Program-made: the position numbers and the translations under genes
Notes under the pieces: model-generated
Told to the model about the DNA's origin: nothing
Database searches by the model: none
What the model saw: only the letters and a program-made list of their open reading frames with translations
Source: a virus
IMG/VR virus record: IMGVR_UViG_3300011116_001197
Location: 1-51,266 of that record
Strand: one strand, 5' to 3'
DNA: 51,266 bases
Shown here: positions 25,732-32,554 of the stretch, one piece after another
How positions within the stretch are numbered: the stretch's first letter is position 1
Layout: each line of letters begins with the position of its first letter

Positions 25732-26625
25732 TTACTCTTTTACTTTCTCAAACTTTTTGCAGTTTAGTTTTTTGTTATTGTTGTCGTTTATAATGAACAC
25801 GAACTCGTATGAGTTTTGTGAACAGTATTCTTTTGCTGCTTGGTTTTTTGCATCAACCAAGTCTTTGAACTTAGAATACCAGTAAGTGCTTTTGATCTCA
25901 ACTATTTTTTTCTTTCCATTCACTTCGACTTGAAAATCAGGAAAATAGCGATGTTTTTCTCCATTGTGTTCATATTCAACGCATGGACCGTTTTCTACAT
26001 CGATATTGTTTGATTCACAATAATCAACGAACAGTTTTTCATAGCTCCCCTGAACAATGATATCTTTGCCGAACTTGGTTTGATAACGTTTTGCTTTTGC
26101 TCTGCCGCCGCCGTTTAATGCTGCTTTTGCTGCTATTTCTTTATGGTGCATTGGATTTGAAGCACCATATTTTTCTTGCCATGTTTCTTGTTTTTTTGCA
26201 AGTATGTTTTTTGCTTGCGACGGATTATCAACGCCGTAGTTTTGCAGGCATGTTGCTTTCTTTTTATCCTTTACATCTTGTAACTTCGAAGGATTATCTA
26301 CCCCGTATTTTTGCAATAAAGTTTGTTTGCTTTTCTCTTTTATTGGTTGTAACTCAAATCGATTCTTCACACCTTCGGTTTTTTGAAGCATAGCAGATGA
26401 AAACACATAAGCGCATTTTCTAGAACATGTTTTGAGATACCCAACACCACCTTGACGAAAAGATGTAGATTTTTTACATATCAAACATTTACCTTCATCT
26501 TGTTTGCGAAGATAAAGATCGTAATACTCTTGAAATGATTTGTTATGTTTTACTCTTAGATGTGAGCCGAAATAGTTTTTATGGCAAACATACCCACATT
26601 CAACGCATTCTGTTTGATTAGACAT
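25732..26625 (-). CDS. PD-(D/E)XK homing-type endonuclease
   Basis: 297 residues from MSNQTECVECGYV, preceded by AGAGGT; the longer frame begins with TTG. N-terminal zinc-finger-like region: CVECGYVCHKNYFGSHLRVKH, here read as C-x2-C and H-x4-H, then CLICKKS and CSRKC. Three DNA-binding-type repeats follow, each with LQKYGVDNPSK / LQNYGVDNPSQ / QEKYGASNPMH. The C-terminal nuclease has GSYEKLFVDYC, YFPDFQVEV and KKIVEIKSTYW, matching E...PD-(x)n-ExK. This layout is seen in phage homing endonucleases. It ends 4 nt before purA and is flanked upstream by a copy of the purA start, implying invasion of that gene. Confidence 0.78.
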   Translation of the reverse strand: MSNQTECVECGYVCHKNYFGSHLRVKHNKSFQEYYDLYLRKQDEGKCLICKKSTSFRQGGVGYLKTCSRKCAYVFSSAMLQKTEGVKNRFELQPIKEKSKQTLLQKYGVDNPSKLQDVKDKKKATCLQNYGVDNPSQAKNILAKKQETWQEKYGASNPMHHKEIAAKAALNGGGRAKAKRYQTKFGKDIIVQGSYEKLFVDYCESNNIDVENGPCVEYEHNGEKHRYFPDFQVEVNGKKKIVEIKSTYWYSKFKDLVDAKNQAAKEYCSQNSYEFVFIINDNNNKKLNCKKFEKVKE

Positions 26626-26648
26626 ATAACCTCTAATCAATAACTAGT

Positions 26649-26708
26649 TTATTCTAATAAAAAACCTTCATCACCATATTGTAAACCCAATACCACATCA
26701 GCAGGCAT
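26649..26708 (-). pseudogene. Relic of the original purA 5' end
   Basis: From ATG at 26708 the minus strand reads 15 codons, MPADVVLGLQYGDEG, then FLLE and a stop. The intact purA begins MPADVVLGLSYGDEGKGK. Nucleotides are identical over the first 17 and over GATGAAGG, but differ at several third positions between. An AAGGA ribosome-binding site precedes it, so it was (and may still be) a functional start. Confidence 0.85.
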
Positions 26709-26730
26709 ATAATGTTCCTTTTTTAACCTT

Positions 26731-26759
26731 TCTATATTATCTTAACAATCGATAACCAA
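26731..26759 (-). promoter_or_regulatory. Possible sigma70-like promoter of the original purA unit
   Basis: On the minus strand TTGGTT, a 17-nt spacer and TATAGA, upstream of the purA relic and the endonuclease. The boxes are weak. Confidence 0.35.
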
Positions 26760-26816
26760 AACATAAAAGGATTATAGGTTAGTGGAACATAACCAAGAGA
26801 AGGGAAGGGAGGGATG

Positions 26817-26824
26817 TATTTACT
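26817..26824 (+). promoter_or_regulatory. Late-promoter-like octamer TATTTACT abutting a start codon
   Basis: An imperfect motif match that ends 4 nt before the ATG at 26829, after a GGGAAGGGAGGG purine tract. Confidence 0.35.
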
Positions 26825-26828
26825 GATT

Positions 26829-27605
26829 ATGATTAAATTGTTAAATATATTGTTTGAAGTTGACAGTTGGGATGATTATGATATCGATATCAGAACGGGC
26901 AAGCTTATTCCAAAAGCTTCTGCTCCAGTAAAACCAAAACAAGAACCAGACGAACCCGAAGGTGGTGTGCTTGGCAAATATGTTTTTGGAGATATTAGAA
27001 AAAATCTTGGGCAAAACATTGAGCAAGAAGCTGACACTCAGTTAGAAAAAGATATCTATAACGCACTTGTTTTCTATACATCGTTTAACACCAAAACCAA
27101 CTTAAATCGAGTTGCCTTGAAAATGAAAGAGATAAGCGATTCTGGAAAGTATCGTGAGTATTTTTCTGTTCCTTCTGCAACGGCATGGCGAGTTTTGATT
27201 GACATATCGAAGTCAAATCTTGAGAATATTCTTGGCAAGGAACCTAACAAAGATCTTGGTGTAGAAAGCAGTGGGATTATAGCTCCAAGAAGCGATTCAA
27301 GTTTCACTGGTTGGACACTTGATCCTAAAGCTACGATTAAAATCTATAGTCAAGCAAGATTTGAATCTGTTTCCAAAGAAAGTTCTGATGGTTATATAGT
27401 TCTCGCAAAGTGCGAGACAACCTCGAACGATTTCTTTTTCAACGTTGACGCTGCGATGAAATATATTTCTGTAGGTGGTTCACCTTATGATTATCAAAAA
27501 GAAGTGTTAGCTTATGGGACTGTTAATGCATCCGGTGTTGCTTACATGAAAAAGAAAGATATAAAACACAATCCAGTTCAAGAGCTACTAAAGCTACTTA
27601 TGTGA
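26829..27605 (+). CDS. Putative ADP-ribosyltransferase with capsid-targeting-like leader
   Basis: 258 residues. I chose ATG 26829 over 26814 because MIKLLNILFEVD then matches the next gene's MTKLYNILFETG. The leader ends in ILFE, a T4 gp21-type site; T4 Alt, an injected ADP-ribosyltransferase, has a similar leader (ELITELFDE). Possible R-S-E elements: TAWRVLIDIS (Arg121), SFTGWTLDP (158-166, the STS-like strand) and YDYQKEVLAYG (Q223-x-E225, the catalytic ExE/QxE turn). Such enzymes transfer ADP-ribose from NAD to host proteins. The call is by motif only; the overall sequence is diverged. It is 1 nt from the next gene. Confidence 0.55.
   Translation: MIKLLNILFEVDSWDDYDIDIRTGKLIPKASAPVKPKQEPDEPEGGVLGKYVFGDIRKNLGQNIEQEADTQLEKDIYNALVFYTSFNTKTNLNRVALKMKEISDSGKYREYFSVPSATAWRVLIDISKSNLENILGKEPNKDLGVESSGIIAPRSDSSFTGWTLDPKATIKIYSQARFESVSKESSDGYIVLAKCETTSNDFFFNVDAAMKYISVGGSPYDYQKEVLAYGTVNASGVAYMKKKDIKHNPVQELLKLLM
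27595..27602 (+). promoter_or_regulatory. Late-promoter-like octamer TACTTATG abutting a start codon
   Basis: CTACTTATG covers the end of the ADP-ribosyltransferase-like gene and ends 4 nt before the ATG at 27607. Confidence 0.4.
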
Positions 27606-27606
27606 C

Positions 27607-27834
27607 ATGACCAAACTATATAATATACTTTTCGAAACAGGTCCATCTGCTCAAAGTGCTATTCCAACTCTGGGAGATGATCCGAGAAGAGTTTCCAGAA
27701 CAGGTGTTGCTGCACAAGATGCTGGGTTTTTAGACATAGTTGACACAATGGACTTGGACGTGGACAGTCCAGAAGATGATTGGGATTTTACGTTTCCAGA
27801 AGAAGATAAAATGAGAAACAAGATAACCCGGTAA
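27607..27834 (+). CDS. Small acidic protein with ILFE capsid-targeting-like leader
   Basis: 75 residues. The leader MTKLYNILFE-TG is near-identical in pattern to the preceding gene's; the rest is disordered and acidic (DIVDTMDLDVDSPEDDWDF, FPEEDK). By analogy with T4 internal proteins IPI-III it could be packaged and injected. No ribosome-binding site is evident. Confidence 0.6.
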   Translation: MTKLYNILFETGPSAQSAIPTLGDDPRRVSRTGVAAQDAGFLDIVDTMDLDVDSPEDDWDFTFPEEDKMRNKITR

Positions 27835-27840
27835 GTTCTA

Positions 27841-27848
27841 TATTTATG
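27841..27848 (+). promoter_or_regulatory. Late-promoter-like octamer TATTTATG
   Basis: Lies 17 nt before the ATG at 27866; AAAGGTG serves as ribosome-binding site. Confidence 0.5.
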
Positions 27849-27865
27849 AGCAAAGGTGTAAGCGC

Positions 27866-28720
27866 ATGACCACAAAAATGTTAGACAAAGAACGTTTGCA
27901 AAAAGTTATTCAAGAAGCTGTTGGCAATGTACTCGGGAATAGCGGAGTCTTAGAAAAGCCTGTAATAAAGCAGGTTGTTGATGCTGGTAAAAAGCTGTTA
28001 AAAGAAGCTGTTATCATCATGCCAAGAACTTTTGTGATGAAAGGTGATGTGCAATCACCAACAACAAAAGAAAATCATGAAAAACTTTACAAGAGCTATG
28101 TTGACAGTTTCAATAAAATCTCCAGTAAATTAGATACAGTTTCTCGCAACGATGCAGACAACAACAACGATTCAGAGTTCCGTAGATTAAAACAAGATGA
28201 AGTTCATAACATGAACGGTGTTAAGCTTCATGAACTTTACTTTACAAACTCTGGGGATCTCAACAGTGAGATTCGTGCTGATTCTATTCCCTTCATGAGA
28301 TTATCAAGAGATTGGGGAACGTTTGATCAATGGCAAATAGATTTCCGTGCTTGTGGCATGGCTGCAAGAGAAGGTTGGACTGTTTGTTATTACGATCCAT
28401 TTAAACAACGTTATTTCAATACCTTCATTGAAGGCCACACAATGCATTTACCTTTGATGTGCATTCCTGTCCTTGTGATTGATACATGGCATCATGCTTG
28501 GTTTTATGATTTCCCCGGCGAGAAGATGGAGTATCTCAACAGAAGCATGAGAGAAATTAACTGGAACGTTGTGGAGATGCGAATGCTCGCCGCTGAGATG
28601 GCAAAACTTCAACAAGTTTATGCTATTCAACCAACTATCGGTAGTGACAAAGAAGAACGCAGTATAACACTTGGATCTTCTGCTATGCCTCCAGTTGAAG
28701 TTTTGGCAGGTAAACTATGA
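27866..28720 (+). CDS. Fe/Mn superoxide dismutase-like protein with VIQE-A leader
   Basis: 284 residues. After a leader (LDKERLQKVIQE-AVGNVLG) and linker, the sequence follows the Fe/Mn-SOD fold. KENHEKLYKSYVDSFN fits the first helix (ligand His71), HNMNGVKLHELYFTN the second (His122), WGTFDQWQIDFRACG the domain junction, and VLVIDTWHHAWFYDF the DxWxH signature (Asp206, His210), followed by MREINWNVVEMRM like WNVVNWDEVEKRY. All four metal ligands are therefore present, so enzyme activity is plausible. The leader would allow capsid packaging and delivery with the DNA. It overlaps the next start by 4 nt. Confidence 0.72.
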   Translation: MTTKMLDKERLQKVIQEAVGNVLGNSGVLEKPVIKQVVDAGKKLLKEAVIIMPRTFVMKGDVQSPTTKENHEKLYKSYVDSFNKISSKLDTVSRNDADNNNDSEFRRLKQDEVHNMNGVKLHELYFTNSGDLNSEIRADSIPFMRLSRDWGTFDQWQIDFRACGMAAREGWTVCYYDPFKQRYFNTFIEGHTMHLPLMCIPVLVIDTWHHAWFYDFPGEKMEYLNRSMREINWNVVEMRMLAAEMAKLQQVYAIQPTIGSDKEERSITLGSSAMPPVEVLAGKL

Positions 28721-29418
28721 TTAGAGGAACTATTCGCCGCAAGAATGACTTTTTACTTCTTCGTGAACAAGACGAAGAAAGCAAGGGACCACCATATACC
28801 CCTCCACCAGAACGTATTCTACAACAACCAAACGTTGCAGATTCGGTGACAGAAAAAAATGCATCGATTGATCAGATCATTGATCGTTATCTTCTTCAAT
28901 ACGAAAAAGAATCTGTTCCTCTAAACGGTGAACCAGTTGTATCTGGCCCAAAACAAATCGGTGAAAACAAACTTTCGCTTGTAAGTTATCTTTTTGAACA
29001 AGATGCACCTCCCGTTGGGGATGCTCCTGCTGGGGGCGACGCACCAGCCGATACTGGGGGTGATACTGGCGGTGATGATGCTGGCGATAGCACAGAGCCT
29101 GGAGCAGCGGCAGAAGTGGCCCCGGTGCCTTTTATTAACATTCGTAAGTTTGCTCAAGGTGTAGCAAGATTGGTAAACAATTACCGTTCTTTGGTAGATC
29201 CAGAAACTGTTATATTGAATCGTGCGATGTACTATGTTGCAAAGAACTATTCTGCTCGCCTTGCAAAAGAACTAATGAGTATTCTTCAACGTGACTTTGA
29301 CCTTACTCCAAAAACACCTATGGAAAAAGAAGAACAAACACCAAAAGCACCAACGGCAGCCAATTCTGGCCCTGATAGCGGTGGTGGAGTTCCTTCGGGT
29401 GGTAGCTCAACGAAGTAG
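28717..29418 (+). CDS. Hypothetical protein with Gly/Asp/Ala linker
   Basis: 233 residues, translationally coupled to the SOD-like gene (ATGA). It has an N terminus FLLLRE-QDEE and, near residue 90, SYLFE-QDAPP: both end in [LF]-x-E before QD, like the leaders elsewhere. A low-complexity Gly/Asp/Ala/Pro stretch spans about residues 95-135. The helical C-terminal domain (FINIRKFAQGVARLVNNYRS, RAMYYVAKNYSARLAKELM) precedes a Ser/Gly tail. Family unknown; probably a head-associated or processed protein. Confidence 0.6.
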   Translation: MIRGTIRRKNDFLLLREQDEESKGPPYTPPPERILQQPNVADSVTEKNASIDQIIDRYLLQYEKESVPLNGEPVVSGPKQIGENKLSLVSYLFEQDAPPVGDAPAGGDAPADTGGDTGGDDAGDSTEPGAAAEVAPVPFINIRKFAQGVARLVNNYRSLVDPETVILNRAMYYVAKNYSARLAKELMSILQRDFDLTPKTPMEKEEQTPKAPTAANSGPDSGGGVPSGGSSTK

Positions 29419-29421
29419 TAT

Positions 29422-29712
29422 ATGTCAATTAAGCAACTTGAAGAACGTGTCAAGTTTGGTCTTTGGTTTTTGCTTCCCAAAGCTTCTTTGATTGCTTGTA
29501 AACGTTACTTGTTTGAGAACGGCATTTCTCTTCAAGAATTCTTTTCTCAAGCCATCATGATGGTTGAAAATAAAGATCCAGCAATAAAACCTTTGCTTGA
29601 AGCAGCAAAAACAAACCGTCTTGCTAACAATAAGAAACAAATGGTGTTTACTAACTCCAAGTCAATTTATAACGCCTTGGAAAGTAAAGACCCACTCAAG
29701 AGCAAGGAGTAA
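29422..29712 (+). CDS. Small hypothetical protein
   Basis: 96 residues, helical and basic (MSIKQLEERVKFGLWFLLPK, KPLLEAAKTNRLANNKKQMV). Begins 3 nt after the preceding stop, in an operon. Not recognised. Confidence 0.6.
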   Translation: MSIKQLEERVKFGLWFLLPKASLIACKRYLFENGISLQEFFSQAIMMVENKDPAIKPLLEAAKTNRLANNKKQMVFTNSKSIYNALESKDPLKSKE

Positions 29713-29717
29713 GAGCA

Positions 29718-30077
29718 ATGCCTCCTAAGAAGAAAAAAGAACCAGAAGTATCTGTTGAAGAGTCTGAGGTAGCAGCAATTAAAACAGAGGTGAATATCTC
29801 TGAGCTTTTTGAAAAGTTACGTGAGTTTGATAACAAGGTTCTCCTAGAACGACTTCAGGTTCTGGAGCGTAGTATAACTTTATTATACAAAGAGCAGTTA
29901 AACAATCGTTTGATTTTGAATGAGATACAACAAAACGTTTCATATCTTTCGGTTGCTCAGGAAGAGTTGTTAAACAGCATGGGTCTTTCAATAGAAACTG
30001 TGAATCAATCATCAGAAGATGAAGAACAAGAGGACAAACATTCCTCTTCTGAAAGTGTTGATAAAAAATGGAACTGA
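29718..30077 (+). CDS. Coiled-coil hypothetical protein
   Basis: 119 residues: a lysine-rich start (MPPKKKKEPEV), a central heptad-rich helix (LFEKLREFDNKVLLERLQVL and NRLILNEIQQNVSYL) and an acidic Ser/Glu tail. A trimer- or dimer-forming coiled coil is likely. It has an AAGGAG ribosome-binding site and overlaps the spanin-like gene by 10 nt. Confidence 0.6.
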   Translation: MPPKKKKEPEVSVEESEVAAIKTEVNISELFEKLREFDNKVLLERLQVLERSITLLYKEQLNNRLILNEIQQNVSYLSVAQEELLNSMGLSIETVNQSSEDEEQEDKHSSSESVDKKWN

Positions 30078-30511
30078 CTTTGTTAAAAATTAAAACCGGT
30101 TTTGCTATGTTTTGGAGTTTTTTAAAACTCCATTGGGCTCAATTGTTTTTGATTTTTGGTGCCTTTTATGTGATTATTTTCGTAAAGAGAAAAGAAGATT
30201 TGTTACAATCGTTGCTTCAACAACGTGCATCTGTTGAAGCAACTCATACTGCAAACATAAATCAACTACAAACAGCATTACAACAAGAAATAGAAAAACG
30301 TCAGCAAGTTGAAAACCGTTACGCTGAAATGATTGCAAGTATAAAAAAGGACAATGATGAAGCCATAGCTAAGTTGGCAAACCAAAGAGAAAAAGACATA
30401 AAAGAAATAATGGTGTTGTACCATAATGATCCACTTGCAATGGCCACCGCAGTCAGCACAACGTTCAATATCCCAATCGTTCACTTCCCAGAAGTAAACC
30501 CTCGACCATGA
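30068..30511 (+). CDS. Inner-membrane spanin-like protein (Rz-like)
   Basis: 147 residues with one N-terminal membrane span (WAQLFLIFGAFYVIIFV), then a positively charged turn and a long periplasmic coiled coil (about residues 45-120), ending in HFPEVNPRP. This is the architecture of i-spanins, which pair with an outer-membrane lipoprotein to fuse the two membranes at lysis. The next gene, overlapping by 4 nt, encodes a lipoprotein, as in Rz/Rz1 pairs. The coiled-coil gene upstream overlaps it too. Confidence 0.65.
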   Translation: MELTLLKIKTGFAMFWSFLKLHWAQLFLIFGAFYVIIFVKRKEDLLQSLLQQRASVEATHTANINQLQTALQQEIEKRQQVENRYAEMIASIKKDNDEAIAKLANQREKDIKEIMVLYHNDPLAMATAVSTTFNIPIVHFPEVNPRP

Positions 30512-31098
30512 AAACTCTTTTTCTTTCTTCAATTTTAATTGCTTTTGGTTGTGCTTCTACAAGTCAAACTGTTAGGTCATATGCAAGTGTTCCAGCGCCT
30601 GTTCAATCTGCAATTGACATGACGGTTTATAACCCTCCTACTCTACCAACAGACATCCGTTCTATTCGTATTCAAACTTACCAGTATCCATCTGTTGCCG
30701 GTGCTGCGGTCGCTCCGATTGAACAAGGTCGTGCTGTAACCACAACATTTAATGGAATATGCCTAAATGCCGCAGCCCAAGCAACAATTGAATCTGATAT
30801 TAATACAACACTTAGAACAGACGAGATCAATCGTCTTACAAGTCTTGGACTTCTTGGAGCAACAGCAATCCGAGATATTTCAATTGCCAGGAATGACGCA
30901 GCAATTCAACGTGCTTTTTTTGAAGCTCAAATTAGAGATAGAGATGATCAAGTAAACTCTGCCAATCAAATTATTCGCAACTTGGAAAACAACAGTGGTT
31001 CTGGAGTTTTAAACGTTTTACGAACTGTTGGTTGGATTAGTGGTGGTGTTGTTTTGGGGATTGCTGTTAGCGGCGTGTATGTATTATTAACCCACTAA
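30508..31098 (+). CDS. Lipoprotein, possible outer-membrane spanin
   Basis: 196 residues. The N terminus MKTLFLSSILIAFGCAS is a lipoprotein signal with Cys15 (lipobox AFGC). A long polar region follows, and, unusually, a C-terminal hydrophobic span (ISGGVVLGIAVSGVYVLLT). It overlaps the i-spanin-like gene by 4 nt, so an o-spanin role is plausible, but known o-spanins are usually shorter and proline-rich with no second span. It might instead bridge membranes on its own like a u-spanin. Confidence 0.55.
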   Translation: MKTLFLSSILIAFGCASTSQTVRSYASVPAPVQSAIDMTVYNPPTLPTDIRSIRIQTYQYPSVAGAAVAPIEQGRAVTTTFNGICLNAAAQATIESDINTTLRTDEINRLTSLGLLGATAIRDISIARNDAAIQRAFFEAQIRDRDDQVNSANQIIRNLENNSGSGVLNVLRTVGWISGGVVLGIAVSGVYVLLTH

Positions 31099-31117
31099 CG
31101 ACAAGGAGTTAATTGTC

Positions 31118-31360
31118 ATGGAATTACTTTTAAAAAACAGTGACGGCAAACCAAGTCTAAGTTTTACAATGGTTTACATGGTTTTTTTTGTTTCTCTTCT
31201 ATGGTTCACACTTTCAATGTTTGAAATCCCACACGTAAAAGGTTTTGATGTAACCACAGCTTCTGGATTTCTTACACCTCTTATAGCTCTTTACTTTGGT
31301 CGCCGCTGGAGTGATTCTCGAAACAGCACAAGTGAAGAAGGTGGTTCTGGTAACTCTTAA
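31118..31360 (+). CDS. Holin candidate
   Basis: 80 residues with two hydrophobic segments (FTMVYMVFFVSLLWFTLSMF and TASGFLTPLIALYF), a basic RRW turn and a polar Ser/Gly-rich tail. Two-span class II-type holin topology, next to spanin-like genes and near the endolysin. The ribosome-binding site is AAGGAG. The role is inferred from topology and place only. Confidence 0.6.
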   Translation: MELLLKNSDGKPSLSFTMVYMVFFVSLLWFTLSMFEIPHVKGFDVTTASGFLTPLIALYFGRRWSDSRNSTSEEGGSGNS

Positions 31361-31403
31361 TCACAAAACACCTATAAACAAAGCGTTTTTGAAAGATCAA
31401 CAC

Positions 31404-31411
31404 TATTTATA
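31404..31411 (+). promoter_or_regulatory. Late-promoter-like octamer TATTTATA
   Basis: Full motif (CTATTTATA context) 41 nt before the ATG at 31453. Confidence 0.55.
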
Positions 31412-31413
31412 AT

Positions 31414-31439
31414 CAGATGCACTGTATGTTTTGCATCTG
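31414..31439 (+). promoter_or_regulatory. 5' UTR hairpin before 31453
   Basis: CAGATGCA and TGCATCTG form a perfect 8-bp stem with a 10-nt loop, 2 nt after the promoter-like octamer and just before AAAGGA. It may protect the mRNA 5' end. Confidence 0.5.
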
Positions 31440-31452
31440 AAAGGATTTGTTT

Positions 31453-31743
31453 ATGCTAACCGGTAAAGAATATCTGGATAGTGTTGACGCCGCTATTCAA
31501 GAAGAAATAGATACCGAGTTACAAAGACTTCAGTATTTTCTAAAAGCAAACGCCCGTGTTCACAACACACGGTTTCCTTTTTTATTCCCAGTAAAGAACT
31601 GCCGCTTTGAAGTTATTGAAGCTTTGGCTGCACATCTAACTGAAGCAGGATGGAACGTAGAAAAGGGCAAAGAATACTTGCAAATCATGCCTACAAAAGT
31701 AATGCCGTCTTCGGCACCTCACCCTCCATTTCCTCGCAAGTAA
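31453..31743 (+). CDS. Hypothetical protein
   Basis: 96 residues from ATG 31453 (MLTGKEYLDSVDAAIQEEI), with AAAGGA upstream. Helical N-terminal half, then CRFEVIEALAAHLTEAGWNV and a proline-rich C terminus. It resembles small phage proteins of unknown role; no family assigned. Confidence 0.6.
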   Translation: MLTGKEYLDSVDAAIQEEIDTELQRLQYFLKANARVHNTRFPFLFPVKNCRFEVIEALAAHLTEAGWNVEKGKEYLQIMPTKVMPSSAPHPPFPRK

Positions 31744-31758
31744 AACAAAATGCATTCT

Positions 31759-31766
31759 TATTTATA
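31759..31766 (+). promoter_or_regulatory. Late-promoter-like octamer TATTTATA (pilin-like gene)
   Basis: Full motif 13 nt before the ATG at 31780, with TTGGAGG between. Confidence 0.55.
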
Positions 31767-31779
31767 GTTGGAGGCTTCT

Positions 31780-31947
31780 ATGAATAAGTTAATAAAAAAC
31801 ACCGATGGACTTTCAACAGTTGAATATGTGATTATTCTCATGCTGATCGCCGTGGTTGGTATTGTTGCTTGGAGAACATTTGGAAATACAGTTGTTGGTA
31901 AAATCAATGCTGGCAACAGTCAAATAAGCGGCTTAGGTGGAACCTAA
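31780..31947 (+). CDS. Flp/Tad-type (type IVb) pilin-like protein
   Basis: A 55-residue protein, too short for most gene callers. After a short basic leader ending NTDG, the sequence LSTVEYVIIL begins a hydrophobic helix (to about residue 31), then a small soluble tail (FGNTVVGKINAGNSQ, ISGLGG). The Gly before a prepilin-peptidase site, Glu at mature position 5 and the Glu-Tyr pair are hallmarks of Flp pilins. The leader is the right length. Good TTGGAGG ribosome-binding site and a full promoter-like octamer indicate real, probably late expression. It could alternatively be a small lysis membrane protein that only resembles a pilin. Confidence 0.72.
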   Translation: MNKLIKNTDGLSTVEYVIILMLIAVVGIVAWRTFGNTVVGKINAGNSQISGLGGT

Positions 31948-31969
31948 AAGTTTTTTCTTTAACAAAATA

Positions 31970-31977
31970 TACTTATT
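31970..31977 (+). promoter_or_regulatory. Late-promoter-like octamer TACTTATT
   Basis: 34 nt before the ATG at 32012, with a strong GTAGGAGG ribosome-binding site. Confidence 0.5.
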
Positions 31978-32011
31978 CACAAACCTAAAGAAAAGGTAGG
32001 AGGATTTTAAC

Positions 32012-32494
32012 ATGTCAGTTTCAACAACAATCGACTCAACACTAGGCGTAGTTTCAACGGTAGATGCAGCCGGTGCTACAAGTGCAGTTACAATTTCACA
32101 AGCAACAACTCTTTCTGGTGATGTTTCACTTTCAAGCGTTGCTTCTTTGCTTTTGAAATCATTAGCAGTTACACCAACTGGAACAAACTTGGCTACTGCT
32201 GCTGCTCTAACAACAGGTTATACACTTTATCTTCTTGGCGCAGGAGCAGCAGATACAGGTGTTAAGCTTTCAGCAGCACCAACATTAGGTCAAATTGTTG
32301 TGGTCCTTAACACAACAGTTAACCAGAAAAAAGTTTATCCAGCATCAGGTGGAATCATTGGTGCTGGTAATGCTGGTGATGCAATTGTGCTAACTTCAGT
32401 AGTTGCAGGTACATCAAGAGGTGGAGCAATTCTCGTATGTTCAGATGCTACCGCTGGTGCTACAAAATGGCATCACTTTGCAGTAGTAGCCTGA
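32012..32494 (+). CDS. Ala/Thr/Ser-rich structural-type protein
   Basis: 160 residues, rich in small residues. N-terminal repeats resemble fibre or decoration sequence (TISQATTLSGDVSLSSVASL), and the second half appears to be a beta domain (GQIVVVLNTTVNQKKVYPAS, GGAILVCSDAT, KWHHFAVVA). It resembles capsid-decoration or fibre-tip proteins, but no family is recognised. A very strong ribosome-binding site suggests high late expression. It precedes the endolysin. Confidence 0.6.
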   Translation: MSVSTTIDSTLGVVSTVDAAGATSAVTISQATTLSGDVSLSSVASLLLKSLAVTPTGTNLATAAALTTGYTLYLLGAGAADTGVKLSAAPTLGQIVVVLNTTVNQKKVYPASGGIIGAGNAGDAIVLTSVVAGTSRGGAILVCSDATAGATKWHHFAVVA

Positions 32495-32516
32495 TACTAA
32501 CCTAATTTAAAAATTT

Positions 32517-32552
32517 GAGAACCTCCTGCTAGTTATCTGGTAGGAGGTTCTC
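32517..32552 (+). promoter_or_regulatory. RBS-sequestering hairpin with promoter-like octamer in the loop
   Basis: GAGAACCTCCT (32517-32527) pairs perfectly with AGGAGGTTCTC (32542-32552), hiding the endolysin Shine-Dalgarno AGGAGG. The 14-nt loop contains CTAGTTAT (32529-32536), a variant of the late-promoter motif. A transcript starting there would lack the first arm and leave the ribosome-binding site free. Confidence 0.75.
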
Positions 32553-32554
32553 TT

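Noticed and set aside
25732-26708. Group I intron in purA
   Set aside because: The downstream copy has its own start codon and complete N terminus, and the relic ends in a stop, so splicing is not needed; no intron core was recognised.
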